Source: Aurelia coerulea
Taxonomy: Eukaryota > Cnidaria > Scyphozoa > Semaeostomeae > Ulmaridae
Direction: 5' to 3'
Assembly: GCA_039566865.1 (NCBI GenBank)
Contig: CM076949.1
Location: forward strand, 7,727,501 to 7,791,500
Length of the DNA: 64,000 bases
Below, in pieces: positions 1 to 10,918 of the stretch; position 1 is the first letter of the stretch, and the number at the start of each line of letters is the position of its first letter. The notes under the pieces were generated by a model, which was not told the DNA's origin, made no database searches, and saw only the letters and a program-made list of their open reading frames with translations. Made by a program: the position numbers and the translations under genes.

Positions 1-106
1 ATTCTTGTGCCCACATTTTGTTTCCCCATCTTTGAGCACCGAAACATGGATTTTGAGCCGTTTTGTCATCTCAGTCTTGCTAACCGATTCTTAGAACCAT
101 CTTATC

Positions 107-266
107 TCTTATACCTCATTCACATTTAGGTTAAACTAAACTTGGCTGTCGACTGGGGCAATCTAACTGGTCAGTCCAACAAATCGAATGCATTTGATTG
201 GCTAAAATTAAACCTGGTTTAGATAAAGCTGGTTTAATTGCGTCAGTGTGAATGCAGTATAAGTTA
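107..266. mobile_element. Small inverted-repeat element (MITE-like)
   Basis: The left end (CTCTTATACCTCATTCACAT) recurs in inverted, diverged form near 225-266 (GTGTGAATGCAGTATAAG). A further fragment of the same end lies at about 1020-1062 (GTGTGAATGGGATAAGAG). No reading frame. Boundaries are approximate and no target duplication was resolved. Confidence 0.45.
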
Positions 267-549
267 GTCCAAAGTAACGTTTCAATGCAAGCAAATTTCA
301 GTGCAGGCAAATTTCAGTGTAAGGCAAGCAAATTAGCAAAAAAATTGTGACAGCGGAATTAGAAATCAGCAAATACGTATGTATGAACTTAAAGAATACA
401 TGACTTTAGATTAGATACCAAATATATTTCTTTGTCGTCAAATCAAGCCTGTTTGTCTCTCAGAGATTCCAACAGGTTTCGAACTGTCAAATGTGTTAAG
501 GTTTTCGTGTCAACGTAGTCTAATGCAACATAGAGCTCATATCTTTACC

Positions 550-810
550 AAGGTCAGTGTAAAATTCTATTACAGTTTTCTTTGAATTAAATGACTTGGG
601 AGGAACTTACGGTTTTCTGCTGTAATGACGTCATCAAATTTCTAAATCCTAAGCCAGAAAAGCTACAGATTCCTGCTTGCCACCATATTGTAGACTTTCA
701 CAACTATGGTTTTCTTGAAGGTTATATCATTTTTCCTCTATTGGATTAGGATTTACGATGATTTAAACTTTTTCAAGATTTTCCATAAGTTTTTCAAAAA
801 TGAATAAATG
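550..810. mobile_element. Truncated copy of the MULE-like foldback family
   Basis: The text from GGTCAGTGTAAAATTCTATT through the TGACGTCATCAAATTTCTAA block to TTTTTCAAAAATGAATAAAT matches one side of the complete elements at 9505-10014 and 42168-42680. The outer terminus and the second arm are missing, so this is a dead fragment. Confidence 0.6.
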
Positions 811-817
811 ATCGACC

Positions 818-950
818 AATAGACCTTTTAGCTATTCTACAGAAGGGCCTGGATCGAGCGTTATTTTTATACAGTTTCGTACGCGACGTTCGATCGTGTG
901 GCGATAGAGCTTCTGTCACTATTGTGCACATTCGAAAATTCTACAAAATG
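818..950. mobile_element. Single arm of the AATAGACC palindrome family
   Basis: AATAGACCTTTTAGCTATTC and the following CCTGGATCGAGCGTTATTTT and ATTCGAAAATTCTACAAA blocks match the left arm of the near-perfect palindrome at 32831-33077. Only one arm is present here, ending near the palindrome centre. Confidence 0.6.
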
Positions 951-1540
951 TTGCAAAATATCGTTCGATTCTGATTCTTTGCAGAATGTAAAAGATGTAT
1001 TAGAAGGCTCCATTCGATAACCTGGTTTAGCTAAATCTGGTTTAACTTGCAGGTGTGAATGGGATAAGAGGACAGATCTTGTAGAGATTTATAATTATCT
1101 TATCAGGTCACAGTAAGCCCAATCGCGTAATATGGCGGCCTAGCTAATACTATTAATACTATATTAGGTTAATTTACGTTGCTGCTGTTTCATAACTGCA
1201 ATATAGAGGTAGCAGTATTTGCTCTTTGAATTAAAGGAAATAAAATTCATACCGTAAATGGTTGATTGTTATCTCGGTTATCTCTGTCTCGAATGTGTCT
1301 TTCTTCTTGTGCTCTTGTACCCCGAAATGATTGAAGCATTCTGCTACCATGGTAACAGAATTGATGTTGTTGCTGTTGTATTGAAATAACGACGCGACAT
1401 TATAGGTTGAAGTGTGTATACATATAAGAAAGAACTCGTCAATGACAAAACAGACTTGGGGCATTATCAGATAACCTGTTTTGGGGTTGGCAGATAAAAT
1501 ATCTTAAAATGATTCCGTTACTGCGTAATAAATGGTCCCA

Positions 1541-1832
1541 GGGGGGACTCCCTATTGATATATGACGGGGGATCAGACATAGCATATATTTGAAAAACCC
1601 AAAAATATACTAAATTTAGGATATTTCTAGACGCCAGAAATATTCTAAAAAATTATAGCTTTTTTCTACTACTGCGTTGCAACATTTTGAAGAAAACTCA
1701 AAGCAACGTCACAAAATACTAATTATACACAAACTAGCGTACCAAAGGCATACTAGACGGCGTTTTTCAAACCCAAAACGTTCTGAACCCCCCCCCCCCC
1801 GTCACCTATCAATATAGAGTTCCTCCCTAGGC
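1541..1832. mobile_element. MITE with 11-bp flanking direct repeat
   Basis: The ends are inverted and G/C-rich: CTATTGATATATGACGGGGG on the left against CCCCCGTCACCTATCAATAT on the right. The element is flanked by the direct repeat AAATGGTCCCA (1530-1540 and 1833-1843), read as a target-site duplication. It contains a run of 12 or more C before the right end. No coding capacity. Confidence 0.65.
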
Positions 1833-2024
1833 AAATGGTCCCAAAATTCTGTGGTAAAGATTGCTATCAACGAGAGAGTGTTTTAAATTTTTCTATAAAT
1901 AATATCCACAAACTATTTTTCTGTAATATTTTTGCATGTCTAGTAAAGAAAACTACGTATGAAATTGATTCATGGCACATTTGAAGAGATCGTTCTTGGA
2001 ACAAACCTCGATCTGAGCCAGACT

Positions 2025-2054
2025 CTAAATGACAATAGCCATGAAGTTACATTC
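2025..2054 (-). CDS. RPAIN: RPAIN last coding exon
   Basis: Reading on the minus strand, a TTTGTAG acceptor is followed by nine codons (ECNFMAIVI) and a TAG stop. The preceding exon ends in phase 0 with SCK, so the joined C terminus SCK-ECNFMAIVI resembles the vertebrate RPAIN ending SCLACDTWAVIL: the last zinc-binding cysteine pair and a hydrophobic end. The exon lies beyond the inserted hAT element, which therefore sits in the last intron. Confidence 0.75.
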   Translation of the reverse strand, partial: ECNFMAIVI

Positions 2055-2327
2055 CTACAAATGAATGATAAGGAAGAATATTAAGCCTGGTTTCCCTATG
2101 GTTGCAATGATCGCTGGTGACACAAGGACTGCAGAAATAGCGTTCACACCTTCGCATGATACCGGCACAATTTGAGAACGGTTGAAAATTTGACCGTTAC
2201 AAGCTCGTTACAATCTCCCCATAAACAAGGCTAGAACTTGACGCCATATAAATGTATCTATGCCCAAAGAATCGATCAGCCTCGTTGCAAAAGCGTCAAG
2301 AAATGTTCTGTTTTCAACGATTTCAAG

Positions 2328-5053
2328 CAGGGGCGGATCCAGCGGAAATTTTGACCGTCTTACGAGCGCGAAGCGCGAGCAGGTCGTGGGAGGCGTCGAG
2401 CGCGAAGCGCGAGATGCTCGGGGGTCCGGGGGCGTAGCCCCCGGAAAAATTTTTCGGGCCACGCCCTTCAGATCCTCGGAAAACGCCCTATTTTCCAACG
2501 TGATCTCTAAATCATATATAGTTTCTTTGCCGGTAAAAGCCACTTCAAGGCCTCAATCTTAATGCTATCTGAATAATTTTCACTCATTTTGGACAATTTA
2601 TCCACATTATAAGAGACAGAACCACTGAACATGGTCTTAAGAGGTTTCTTAACTTGCCAAAAGATTGAGGAAATGGGGATGGGATGCATAAAAATAAGAG
2701 CGAAGATATGATTCTGCTGATGTAAGTGCTCTCAACAGATGACACATTTCTTCTTCACCATTAATTGCTAGGGAGCAGGCATTGTATAAGCTGTTTCTGT
2801 TGGATGTAACCCTGTATAAATGTGAAATGAAAATCTGTTGCAAATAGTGTGGATATTTTTTGGAACTTGGGATGGACAGTTAACAACCAATTACAGAAAT
2901 TACAGGAACAAAATAAAAGTAATCAGGCTACTAAGAAACTGAACAGACATGCATTTTGTGCCCTCATTGCTGTGCAAGTATCATCATTAACTAAAATAGA
3001 AACTACACTAAATAGAGTAGAGAACTAAAATAGAAACTAAAATCTTAAATTCTTGTGATCCAACATTGATTTAGAAATGAAAGAAATCTTAACAGAAGAC
3101 CAAAAAAGAGTTTTAGCATCCTCCTAAAGTTTTTCAGCCAGCAATATGAAAAATCACAGCATAAATCAGATTAATGATACCAAGTTGGTGAACAGTTTTG
3201 AATCTTCTATGAATTATTTTGCTATTCAATGCAGCACATTAAAAATCAGTCATAACTGACAAATACTAAAGAAATGCTATTATTTGTACACTACCCTGCC
3301 CCTGCCCCCAGATTAACTTCTTGCGCACATCCATCAAGAATCACCTTTTTTGGTTTTATAGAATATTGATAATGGATGGAATGGATGGTAAAGGAGCATA
3401 TCCATCCACAGAGGAATGTGGGTTAGTTTTGATATAGATTTTGGCCAAAATATTCTGGAAATGGGTCTACTTCTGTGAATTTCTGAAGTTAGGGTGTAGT
3501 TTTAGCAAGAATTTCTAGCAATGTTATGGTTTTGCTTGTTAGGTAGCAAAGGAATTCTGGTAATGTTCTGCTAATAGGATAAGCAATAATTGTCCAGTCA
3601 GTTGTCTTGTAGATAACAAAGCACATATAATGCATGATCTATTACTGAAGTCCCCCCCCCCCCTAGGGTCCCTTCCCATATAAATATAAATAATTTTTTT
3701 CATAATCATCTGAAAGAAAACTCAAACTGTACATTTACTGGTACTTCCCATAAATGCATATTGTAACCGTATCTTTCCAAACAATGTTTTAAATATCAGC
3801 CTGAGATACATGACACCTAACCTACTCCTATGGCTACCTAACCTTGTAGCCGTGATCCTAATAATTCTGAAGCCCAATACCAACCCTTCAAACTAATCCC
3901 CTAACCGTAAGTGAACCCTAACCCTCATACCAATTACCCTAGAAATCAGCCCCTCATATACAGTACCCCATTCCATAGTTGTCATATCTCTCCGGTTGCT
4001 GTTAAAGGGACTGATTGAACTCTCCCTTGCTACACCCCCAGCCCTACTCGATGAAACTCGATAAAGGTCATTCAAAATGATCAAGATTATTCAAATGAAT
4101 AAATACCTTGCAAGGAAAATGCTTCAGCCTGTTTGAAAGCCGAATCGATCATGTTGAATGTGAGGTAAGAGTGAGACAGCAGCTTCGTTTTGGCTAGGCC
4201 CTCCACAACAGCACCGCTGATAGGAACATTTCTCCCTAATTTGATGAGCTGCTATGTTGAAAAGCTTTGAATGCCAAGATCGTCACCAGATAAGATTAGA
4301 TCTTCTATTTTTCCAAGCAAATCCACCTCTAAATCTTCAAATAAATTGTTTTCAATCCTTGGCGCGAAATGTTTCGAGCAGTCTCGGTGAAAGGCCAAAG
4401 GTGAAAGGGACTCGCAGAGGTACACCAAGAAAGCATATGGCGAGGCGCAACCAAAAGCTCGTAAGACGGTGCTAAAGAGCCTACCATCGCCTCGACCATC
4501 TTCCAAATATTTTCCTATACGTTTTCACTGTAATTTTGCCAAGGTACCTAACATACATCTTATCTACCGTCTTACGAGAACAAAACCATCACGTGACGGT
4601 TTCAATTTTGATTGTTTCAGAGTGTCCGCGCAGGTTTTAATTTATTACTACCGTCTTACCAATCATCTTTGGCCTTTTGGTCTTGCGTCTTTGTTCACTA
4701 ATTTATGCAGTGGTTGCAAAAGAATAGGGGTGTGTTGGCATGGCATGGCGTTGATTTGCATAGCAACGAAAGAAGGAAAGTGAGGCTGTTTCAAAATGGG
4801 GACTGTGTTGACAAAACTTTTAGCGAGATGTTCATTCCCTGTCTCGAGTATGACAGTTTGGGGGGGGGGGGCCGGGGGGCAAGGGAAAAATTCATGTATT
4901 TATCTCATTTGGTTTACAGTGAAATAGCTGCTCGTACAAATAAAACAAATTATGAATCAGCAATATAAATCACTCACTGTTTCTATGAAAAGTTCAGTTT
5001 CGGAATTTGACCGTCTTCCGTAAGTACCGTAAGACGGTCTGGATCCGCCCCTG
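2328..5053. mobile_element. hAT-like non-autonomous element, 2.7 kb
   Basis: The ends are CAGGGGCGGATCCAG and its inverse CTGGATCCGCCCCTG, extended by the subterminal pair GACCGTCTTAC and GTAAGACGGTC. It is flanked by an exact 8-bp duplication ATTTCAAG (2320-2327 and 5054-5061), as expected for hAT. GC-rich subterminal repeats (GAGCGCGAAGCGCGAG, twice) lie at about 2365-2413. No transposase-sized frame is present, so it would need a helper enzyme. It sits in the last RPAIN intron and splits an older repeat that has GATGCCG-type ends. Confidence 0.85.
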
Positions 5054-5171
5054 ATTTCAAGTGTTCGTATGATGCCGTTTTCCAGTATCAATCTTAACAC
5101 TCACTTGGAACATACATGTACAACAGCATATAAAACGGTAATGCCACAGTAATGCCACAAATTCAGCTTAC

Positions 5172-5253
5172 CTTACAAGATAAAGTTAAGTTATGTAATT
5201 CAAGTTCATCCATGCGTAGCACTGAGAACAACGGTTCAGCACGACAAACAGAT
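5172..5253 (-). CDS. RPAIN: RPAIN penultimate exon (zinc-finger segment)
   Basis: On the minus strand, acceptor TTCTTCTTCCACAG is followed by 82 coding bases and donor AAG|GTAAGC. After one base that completes a split codon it encodes 27 residues running SVCRAEPLFSV to LTLSCK. A single cysteine (SVC) and the SCK that pairs with the next exon fit the C-terminal zinc-binding region of RPAIN. The phase requires an upstream exon that ends with two bases of a codon, and I did not find it. Confidence 0.75.
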
Positions 5254-5411
5254 CTGTGGAAGAAGAACAAGCATTCATTGACTGTGATCTTACATGTAGT
5301 CATCTCAAGCGAACAGAAAAGTGGGTAAAACCATAGTCACAAACACGGAGGATTGATGTTGCGACCACTGACCAAAGGGAATTTAACTTGATTTAACTCA
5401 ACTGAGACTTA

Positions 5412-5614
5412 GACTGCGTTCACACGATGCCGGGACACTTTAAAAACGGTGAAAAATGTGACGGTAGCTAAATTTGACCTAACGTTCACACGATACCGTT
5501 TTCAAAGAGTTCTGTTTTCAAAATCTACCGTTTTCAAATTCTGCCGGCAAAAATGTGCCGTCTTCGTGTGAACGGGAGGCCTTCAAAATGTGCCGGCATC
5601 ATGTGAACGCAGTC
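5412..5614. mobile_element. Harbinger-like MITE, 203 bp
   Basis: The termini GACTGCGTTCACACGATGCC and GGCATCATGTGAACGCAGTC are inverted repeats with one mismatch. The trinucleotide TTA flanks both sides (5409-5411 and 5615-5617), which suits PIF/Harbinger-type insertion. Internal ACGTTCACACGATACCG blocks are further degenerate end copies. Class assignment is inference. Confidence 0.7.
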
Positions 5615-6697
5615 TTAACTTATTGAGGTGCATCAACTGGGCAAAAAAGTTAAGGTTGGGAAGATGTGGGTAAAGGGAGCACGAGCAGGCTTCCCAGGAA
5701 AATTTCCTGATCGTTGTTAGGCCGAAGGAAATTTTCCTCTCTTTCCAAAAATGTTATTCTATCAATAATAAAAACATCGCCAAACTCATCAAAACTAAAT
5801 AGACATACTTCAATTTACTTTGGTACTTTCGTACACTTGGATGTGCAGTAAAGTGAATCTACTTTGAGCAAATTTTACAACAGGAATTTTCACCTTGAAA
5901 TGTGCAGTCAAAAGAAGGAAAACATTTTGTTGCCATTGGGTTTGTGGCAGAACAAACTCAGACAATATCATATCACTGCTTAGTCCTGCTTCGTCCTGCT
6001 TTGTTCAGATATCATACTTTTTTGAATTAAACTTAAAAGTAAGTTTAAAAGTTGTAGTGAACTTAATATGACCGATATGTCTGTCCTTTTGACACGGGAC
6101 TGAAGATGTGTTTAATGAAAAGTGCAATTTGGAAACGAAACCTTTCTAAACTGGCCTCATTTTTGCATAGATATGCCCTGATGATTTGATCAAAACACTT
6201 GTTGACCTTCTTGAGTTCATTGCACTCATCTTTCTTAAATTCTTTTCATAAGTCCTTCAGCAATAATCTGCCGTTAAACGTGTATATTATCTTTACATAT
6301 CCCTATATTTCTTGTCATATTAAGTGTTTCCAATATATACTACTGTAGATTAGTTGCATTATCGATTTGTTATATATTTGTTAAGAATATACATTGAATA
6401 CTACATACTCAGTATGTACAGTGGTACAAACGGAGATTACAGCGAGAAAGACAGTTATTTTAGGCCATTGAAATAAGGTAATTAAATCTACAAAAAGTTG
6501 ATTGCTATACGAAGGCAAGGTGCGAATGGCTGGATCCGTCCCCTCTTAGATAAACTGCTGATTTTGCATTTGACAATTGCATCTGACCTCACTTTCAAAA
6601 TGAGTATCAGATTCGTAAGTTTGATTAATGAATACTCTGATCTATGGGATTCAAATGTTCATTTGTTGAGGAGACATTTGTTGAGGAGGAGACAAGG
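5615..6697. other. RPAIN intron, no recognised gene
   Basis: AT-rich sequence in an RPAIN intron. I read both strands looking for the missing RPAIN exon and found no stretch with good splice sites, the right phases and RPAIN-like residues. No clear repeat family was recognised. Confidence 0.4.
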
Positions 6698-7509
6698 CCC
6701 CGTTTACACGAGTACGGTTCCACAAAAGTACGGTTCCACAAAAGTTCAGTTTGAGTACACCTTTCGCGTTCACACGAGACCGGTTCCAAATTAGTTCACT
6801 TAGGTGTTCCGTTTACACGAGACCCAGTTTGATGCTGACTGTCGAAGTGCATGCGTGATAACACTGTGGCTGCGAGGTATCGCGTAGGTGCTAGCGAGCG
6901 AAGACAAAGGAAAGCGCGCCAATGTTATTCATGTGTTTTCAGAGTTCTTTGTAAATAGTTTGAGTTTGTGTTAGGTTCTGTTGTTTAGCTTTTCACTCAT
7001 TGTTTAGTTTAGTTTTAGTTTAGTTTAATTGTATCACCAGTGTTACATTAGTTCTACTTTGTAACTGCTCCGAAATGGAGATTTGGTAGTTATTATTATT
7101 ATTCTGGCTCGATGAACTTTCGTTAGATACGTTGAAAGAAGATAACCGAAGTTCACCGTTGCAACCAGCGAACTCAGTATTGAAATTAAAGTGAGAGCGA
7201 AATCAAAGTTCTCCATTTTCAAACACCACCACAGCATAAACAAAAACTCTTGGTTTCCATGTTCTTTCTGCCTCTTTTTTAGAAGGAATAGCCTCGTTGT
7301 GGTACCGTACGCAGAAAAATCCACTTTCAGGTGTTTACACGGGGCCAAATGAGTTCGGTTCCAAAAAAGTTCACTTTCCTAGGTGAACTCAAAAAAGTAC
7401 GGCTAGGTGAACTTTTTGAGTACGGTTAGGCAGGTCTCGTGTAAACGGAAAGCAAAAGTGAATCTTTTTGGAACCGAACTTTTGTGGAACCGTACTCGTG
7501 TAAACGGGG
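6698..7509. mobile_element. Inverted-repeat element with CCCCGTTTACACGAG ends
   Basis: The left end CCCCGTTTACACGAGTACGG and right end CCGTACTCGTGTAAACGGGG are perfect inverse copies. Further degenerate end copies (GTTTACACGAGACC near 6810, CTCGTGTAAACGGAAAGC near 7435) give a nested multi-end structure. Open frames inside are short and unrecognised. No target duplication was resolved. Confidence 0.7.
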
Positions 7510-7513
7510 TCTT

Positions 7514-7792
7514 CCCAGAGGCTATAGCCTACGCGTAGACCCATTAGTCCAGAAAGGAGAAAAGGTCTACAAAACAAAGAGCAAAGCTTGCTACTGCGAT
7601 TTCCAGATTTCTGGAAACTTAATTCATGCAGCCTTTTTTCGACGCGTTTCACAAGTTATTTGAAAAGAGAACCAGAATAATTAATTGGGTGGCCGTAGCT
7701 ACGGTTATTACGCGTAGCAAGCCTTTGCTCTGTGTTTCGCAGACCCTTCCTTCTTTTGGAATAATGGGTCTACGCGTAGGCTACCCAGGGGC
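7514..7792. mobile_element. MITE with CTACGCGTAG-containing ends
   Basis: The arms CCTACGCGTAGACCCATTA (left) and TAATGGGTCTACGCGTAGG (right) are inverted. The similarity continues inward for about 70 bases to GCTTGCTAC/GTAGCAAGC. It abuts the preceding element with only a few bases between. Non-coding. Confidence 0.65.
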
Positions 7793-8596
7793 TTGGTAGA
7801 GCTTTTATGGTAAACGTATTGATTTCAAACGTACCCATGCTGCTGAAGTGTGTCCTCTATTTGATTTTTGAAGTAAGTAAGTGTGATACCATCATACTAT
7901 CAATACAAATAATGATCAATTATTCACAGAGAAAAGTTTTTAAAATGATATCTAAAATCAACAGCAAGAAAGGTGTTATCGAAGAATACATGCGATCATT
8001 ACCCCCACCTTCAGGGCAGAGCTACTGATAACGGATTTGATTGGCGGAGAAGCGGGCAACATTTTCCCGTACTGCCTGTCGTCAAGGGACAAAATGGCGC
8101 ATCGGTTCTTGCGTTGCTTCTAGCGTATGACTATTGACTGTGTTGGTTGATTTCTTTTGATTCCTATCGATCGAGTAATAAACCAAAAACTAACTTCCAG
8201 GTTCGGACAATACTGAAAATACCAAGCCCATGCCGATCGTATTGACCTCGCAAGGTAGGTCAATACGGTCAATACTGTTGAGTTTGGGAAAGATATTTTT
8301 CCGTATTGACTGCCATCGCAAAAAGTTACTCTTGGAATAATACTTGAAAGGCAACCAAAAATTACTCTGTCCCTACTCGATCCAAGATCTAAGAAATAAA
8401 CCTTCAACTCGTTAACAATCACCACCAAAGAAATATCTAACACCCCTTGGTTCAGGCAGCGTGTTGCTGTTCTTATCCATTATCGTTGATGTTATTTCGG
8501 AAACGGCTCAGTGGAGATTTAAGTTTATCGTGCCTGTTACACCACCTGATGCCACTGAAGAGAACAAGATCTTCCTTCAGTTTATAAAAATATATA
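7793..8596. other. RPAIN intron, no recognised gene
   Basis: No exon or complete element was recognised. Short direct and inverted repeats built on GTATTGACC / GGTCAATAC occur at about 8238-8310 and may be a worn repeat. Minus-strand frames here lack convincing splice sites. Confidence 0.35.
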
Positions 8597-8780
8597 GGTG
8601 TTGTGGTGCGGTGCAATGGTGTAATCCTCTGACTTTGCACCGAAAACAGTCATGCGTTGGGATTCGATCCCAGGTAGGGTCCCATCACTTGAACGCCGTG
8701 ACGAGCGGTCACGCACTTGATTGGGTCTTCTCTACTTCTGCGATCCCAGCGCTTGGAGCTAAAAACAGCAAATTCACCTT
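8597..8780 (+). mobile_element. tRNA-derived SINE, copy 1
   Basis: It starts GGTGTTGTGGTGC and continues through ATGGTGTAATCCTCTGAC to GGGATTCGATCCC. That spacing resembles a pol III box A region followed by a box B (GTTCGATCC type), as in tRNA-derived SINEs. A second copy at 21097 shares the head, the box B-like motif and a tail block (CTTCTGCGATCCCAGCGCTT). The 3' limit is set where the two copies stop matching. Confidence 0.65.
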
Positions 8781-8789
8781 CGCGAAACG

Positions 8790-9386
8790 AGGACAGGATT
8801 TTGCAACACAATAGCATGAATTGCTTTTGCTGACACCTGAATTCAAAGCGATCAGCGATTGCTGACAAAGGAAATTCTCTCAACCGGTAATTCAAAACAT
8901 ACAAAGCCACAAAAGTTTCTCTGAAACCCAGGCAGCTAGCACGCTCGTTGTGCATTCCAGAAATTGTTTTTAAGAGCAAACATGAGCATCTATGGAAAGA
9001 AGAAGGATATATCTACATATCTACCTCTTGCATTGTATTTCTTTGGTTCAGACGCTGAGCAGTAAATATTTTAATTACACCCAAAACAATAAAAGAATTG
9101 AATCGCCTCCCAATCAGCCTTTGAACCAAGAAAATTAAATGCCCGAGGCAGATGTATAGATATATCATTTTTCTTTCGATCTATGCTCATGTTTGCTCTT
9201 GAAAGCAATTTCTAGAATGCACAACGAGTGAGCCAACTACCTGGGTTTCAGAGAAACTTCTGCGGCCTTGTTTGTTTTGAATTACTGGTTGAGAGAAATT
9301 CCTTTGTCTGTGATCGCTAATCGCATTGAATTGCGGTATCAATAAAAAGCAACTCATGCCATTGTTTACAAAATCTTTCCTTGTTC
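8790..9386. mobile_element. Foldback element, about 600 bp
   Basis: The two halves are inverted copies. TTCTCTCAACCGGTAATTCA and CACTCGTTGTGCATTCTAGA-type blocks on one arm recur reversed on the other, with ATATATCTA-type sequence toward the centre. A diverged right half of the same family lies at about 29880-30270. Non-coding. Confidence 0.65.
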
Positions 9387-9504
9387 CTTCACCTCATAAA
9401 TATTTGATCTAAAAAAATTGGAGGAGCTCTTGTGAGTCTTCTAGTTTTACTGCAAAACTTCTAGGACTACAATCACCTTCTTTCTTATTTTCCCCTCTTT
9501 TCAC

Positions 9505-10014
9505 AGCATAGGGCTCAAATCTTTCAAATCTTTAAAAAGGTGGGTGTAAAATTCTGTTATTTTCCTTTGAATTGAATGGCTTAATAGGAGCTAATGGTAG
9601 TTTGCTGGAAATCTGCCGTGGACATTTTTTGATATCTTGATTTTTTTCATAATGGCAGCAATTTAATTATTTTTGAAAAAGATTATGGAAAATATTGGAA
9701 AAATTTAAATCATCGTAGATTCTAACCCAATAGATGAAAAATGATATAACCTTCAAGGAAACCATAGTTTATAAAGTTCTACAATATGGTGGCAAGCAGA
9801 GATCTGTAGCTTTTCTAGTTTAGGATTTAGAAATTTGATGACGTCATAGCCTCAAATTTAATAAATGCCGCCATTTTGAAACTAATCAAGATATCAATAA
9901 ATTTCCACGACAGATTTACAGCAAAAAACCCTAAGTTCCTTCCAAGCTATTCATTTCAAAGAAATCTGTAATAGAATTTTACACCGACCTTTTTAAAGAT
10001 TTGAGCCCTAAGCT
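9505..10014. mobile_element. MULE-like foldback element, copy 1
   Basis: The ends AGCATAGGGCTCAAATC and GATTTGAGCCCTAAGCT are inverted, and the arms stay complementary nearly to the centre, including TTTTTAAAG, TGACGTCAT and the TCTGCCGTGG/CCACGACAGA blocks. It is flanked by an exact 9-bp direct repeat TCTTTTCAC (9496-9504 and 10015-10023). Long terminal repeats with 9-bp duplications suggest Mutator-like insertion; the family assignment is inference. Confidence 0.75.
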
Positions 10015-10099
10015 TCTTTTCACCAAGAAACGACTGGTTTACTTGTAAAAGGCATATTAACAAACATGACCTTCTTTCCTTCAATAAATAAAGCAATAA

Positions 10100-10125
10100 A
10101 TCAATCAATCAATCAATCAATCAAA
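10100..10125 (+). repeat. AATC microsatellite
   Basis: About six uninterrupted repeats of AATC just after the MULE-like foldback element, within an RPAIN intron. Confidence 0.8.
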
Positions 10126-10270
10126 ATCTTTATCAATGTGTCAAAATATTTAGCTTACAAGTAAATTGAGGACACAACGAAAAAGTTCAATATATTCCTC
10201 TTCATTTCCTTTCTTGGGAATCCCTTCAGGACTTTCTCAATATGTCCTCTGAAAAGGTGTATAAACTTAC

Positions 10271-10334
10271 CCCAGTGTCTATACGAAGGCCACATGAGCA
10301 GAAGAATATTTGCTTATTTTGCAGCAATTGATTT
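10271..10334 (-). CDS. RPAIN: RPAIN exon 5 (zinc-finger segment)
   Basis: On the minus strand, acceptor TTTTTTCTTCCAG is followed by 64 bases and a consensus donor GGG|GTAAGT. Joined to the two-base overhang of exon 4 it encodes 22 residues ending FFCSCGLRIDTG. The CSCGLRI stretch matches the CxCGL segment of vertebrate RPAIN, where it is the second cysteine pair of the C-terminal zinc finger. It ends in phase 0. Confidence 0.85.
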
Positions 10335-10427
10335 CTGGAAGAAAAAACATGGTAAGAAGTACTTCAGTTATGTTAGTACTTCTTCTTGACCCACCAGAAG
10401 AGCATGGAGATAAAGCCCTTGGCCGTA

Positions 10428-10918
10428 CCGGGTGAGCCAGAAAAAATTCCCACTTTCAACAATTCAACTTGACTCATTTTAATAATTCAAGTTCTAGTTA
10501 AAAGCCGAAAGACGAAAGTATATATGTGAATTTTCTCGCACTTTATGACCGCTGAAAACATAGAGAAATTCAAATTTTGAAAAATTTCTTGGTTCCGAAA
10601 TGTCTGAAAATGGGCCTAAAACACTGGACCAAATCGTTAGGAATCTCCTTACACAGTCAAACAGAACAATGCGCAAGGGCATTTCACCTCTCTCGGGAGT
10701 TGTAAAAAATTGATCTCAAACAAATATTGAAGACTTTCAATGCAATGGCAATGAATAAGAAGACGAGATCTCTCACCAGTGAAAAATTCAACTTTATATA
10801 CTGGTCTGAGCGAGGAGCTTTCGTACGATTTGATCAAGTGTTTTAGGCCCTTTGTCAGGCATTTCGTAATCATGAAATTTTTGTAAAGTCGAATTCACTT
10901 ATATATCCAGTGCTTACA
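10428..10918. mobile_element. Truncated CCGGGTGAGCC foldback element
   Basis: It begins at TA|CCGGGTGAGCCAGAAAAA, and internal blocks such as TTGATCAAGTGTTTTAGGCC match the complete copies at 37259-37885 and 40876-41485. The second terminus is missing. Confidence 0.65.

Noticed and set aside
1231..1464. 77-codon minus-strand frame (ends ITINHLRYEFYFL), considered as an exon of a gene downstream of RPAIN
   Set aside because: There is a possible ACCATG|GTAGCA junction nearby, but no second exon, no family resemblance and no convincing acceptor.
2208..2562. Overlapping frames of 60-111 codons on both strands
   Set aside because: They cross the left end of the hAT-like element and its GC-rich subterminal repeats. 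Frames spanning an insertion boundary are not genes.
7043..7348. 101-codon minus-strand frame
   Set aside because: It lies wholly inside the inverted-repeat element 6698-7509 and has no recognised domain; treated as chance within a repeat.
9393..9460. Candidate for the missing RPAIN exon on the minus strand
   Set aside because: Phases 0 to 2 and donor GAG|GTGAAG fit, but the acceptor has no pyrimidine tract and the residues (FCSKTRRLTRAPPIFLDQIF) show no resemblance to the RPAIN linker.
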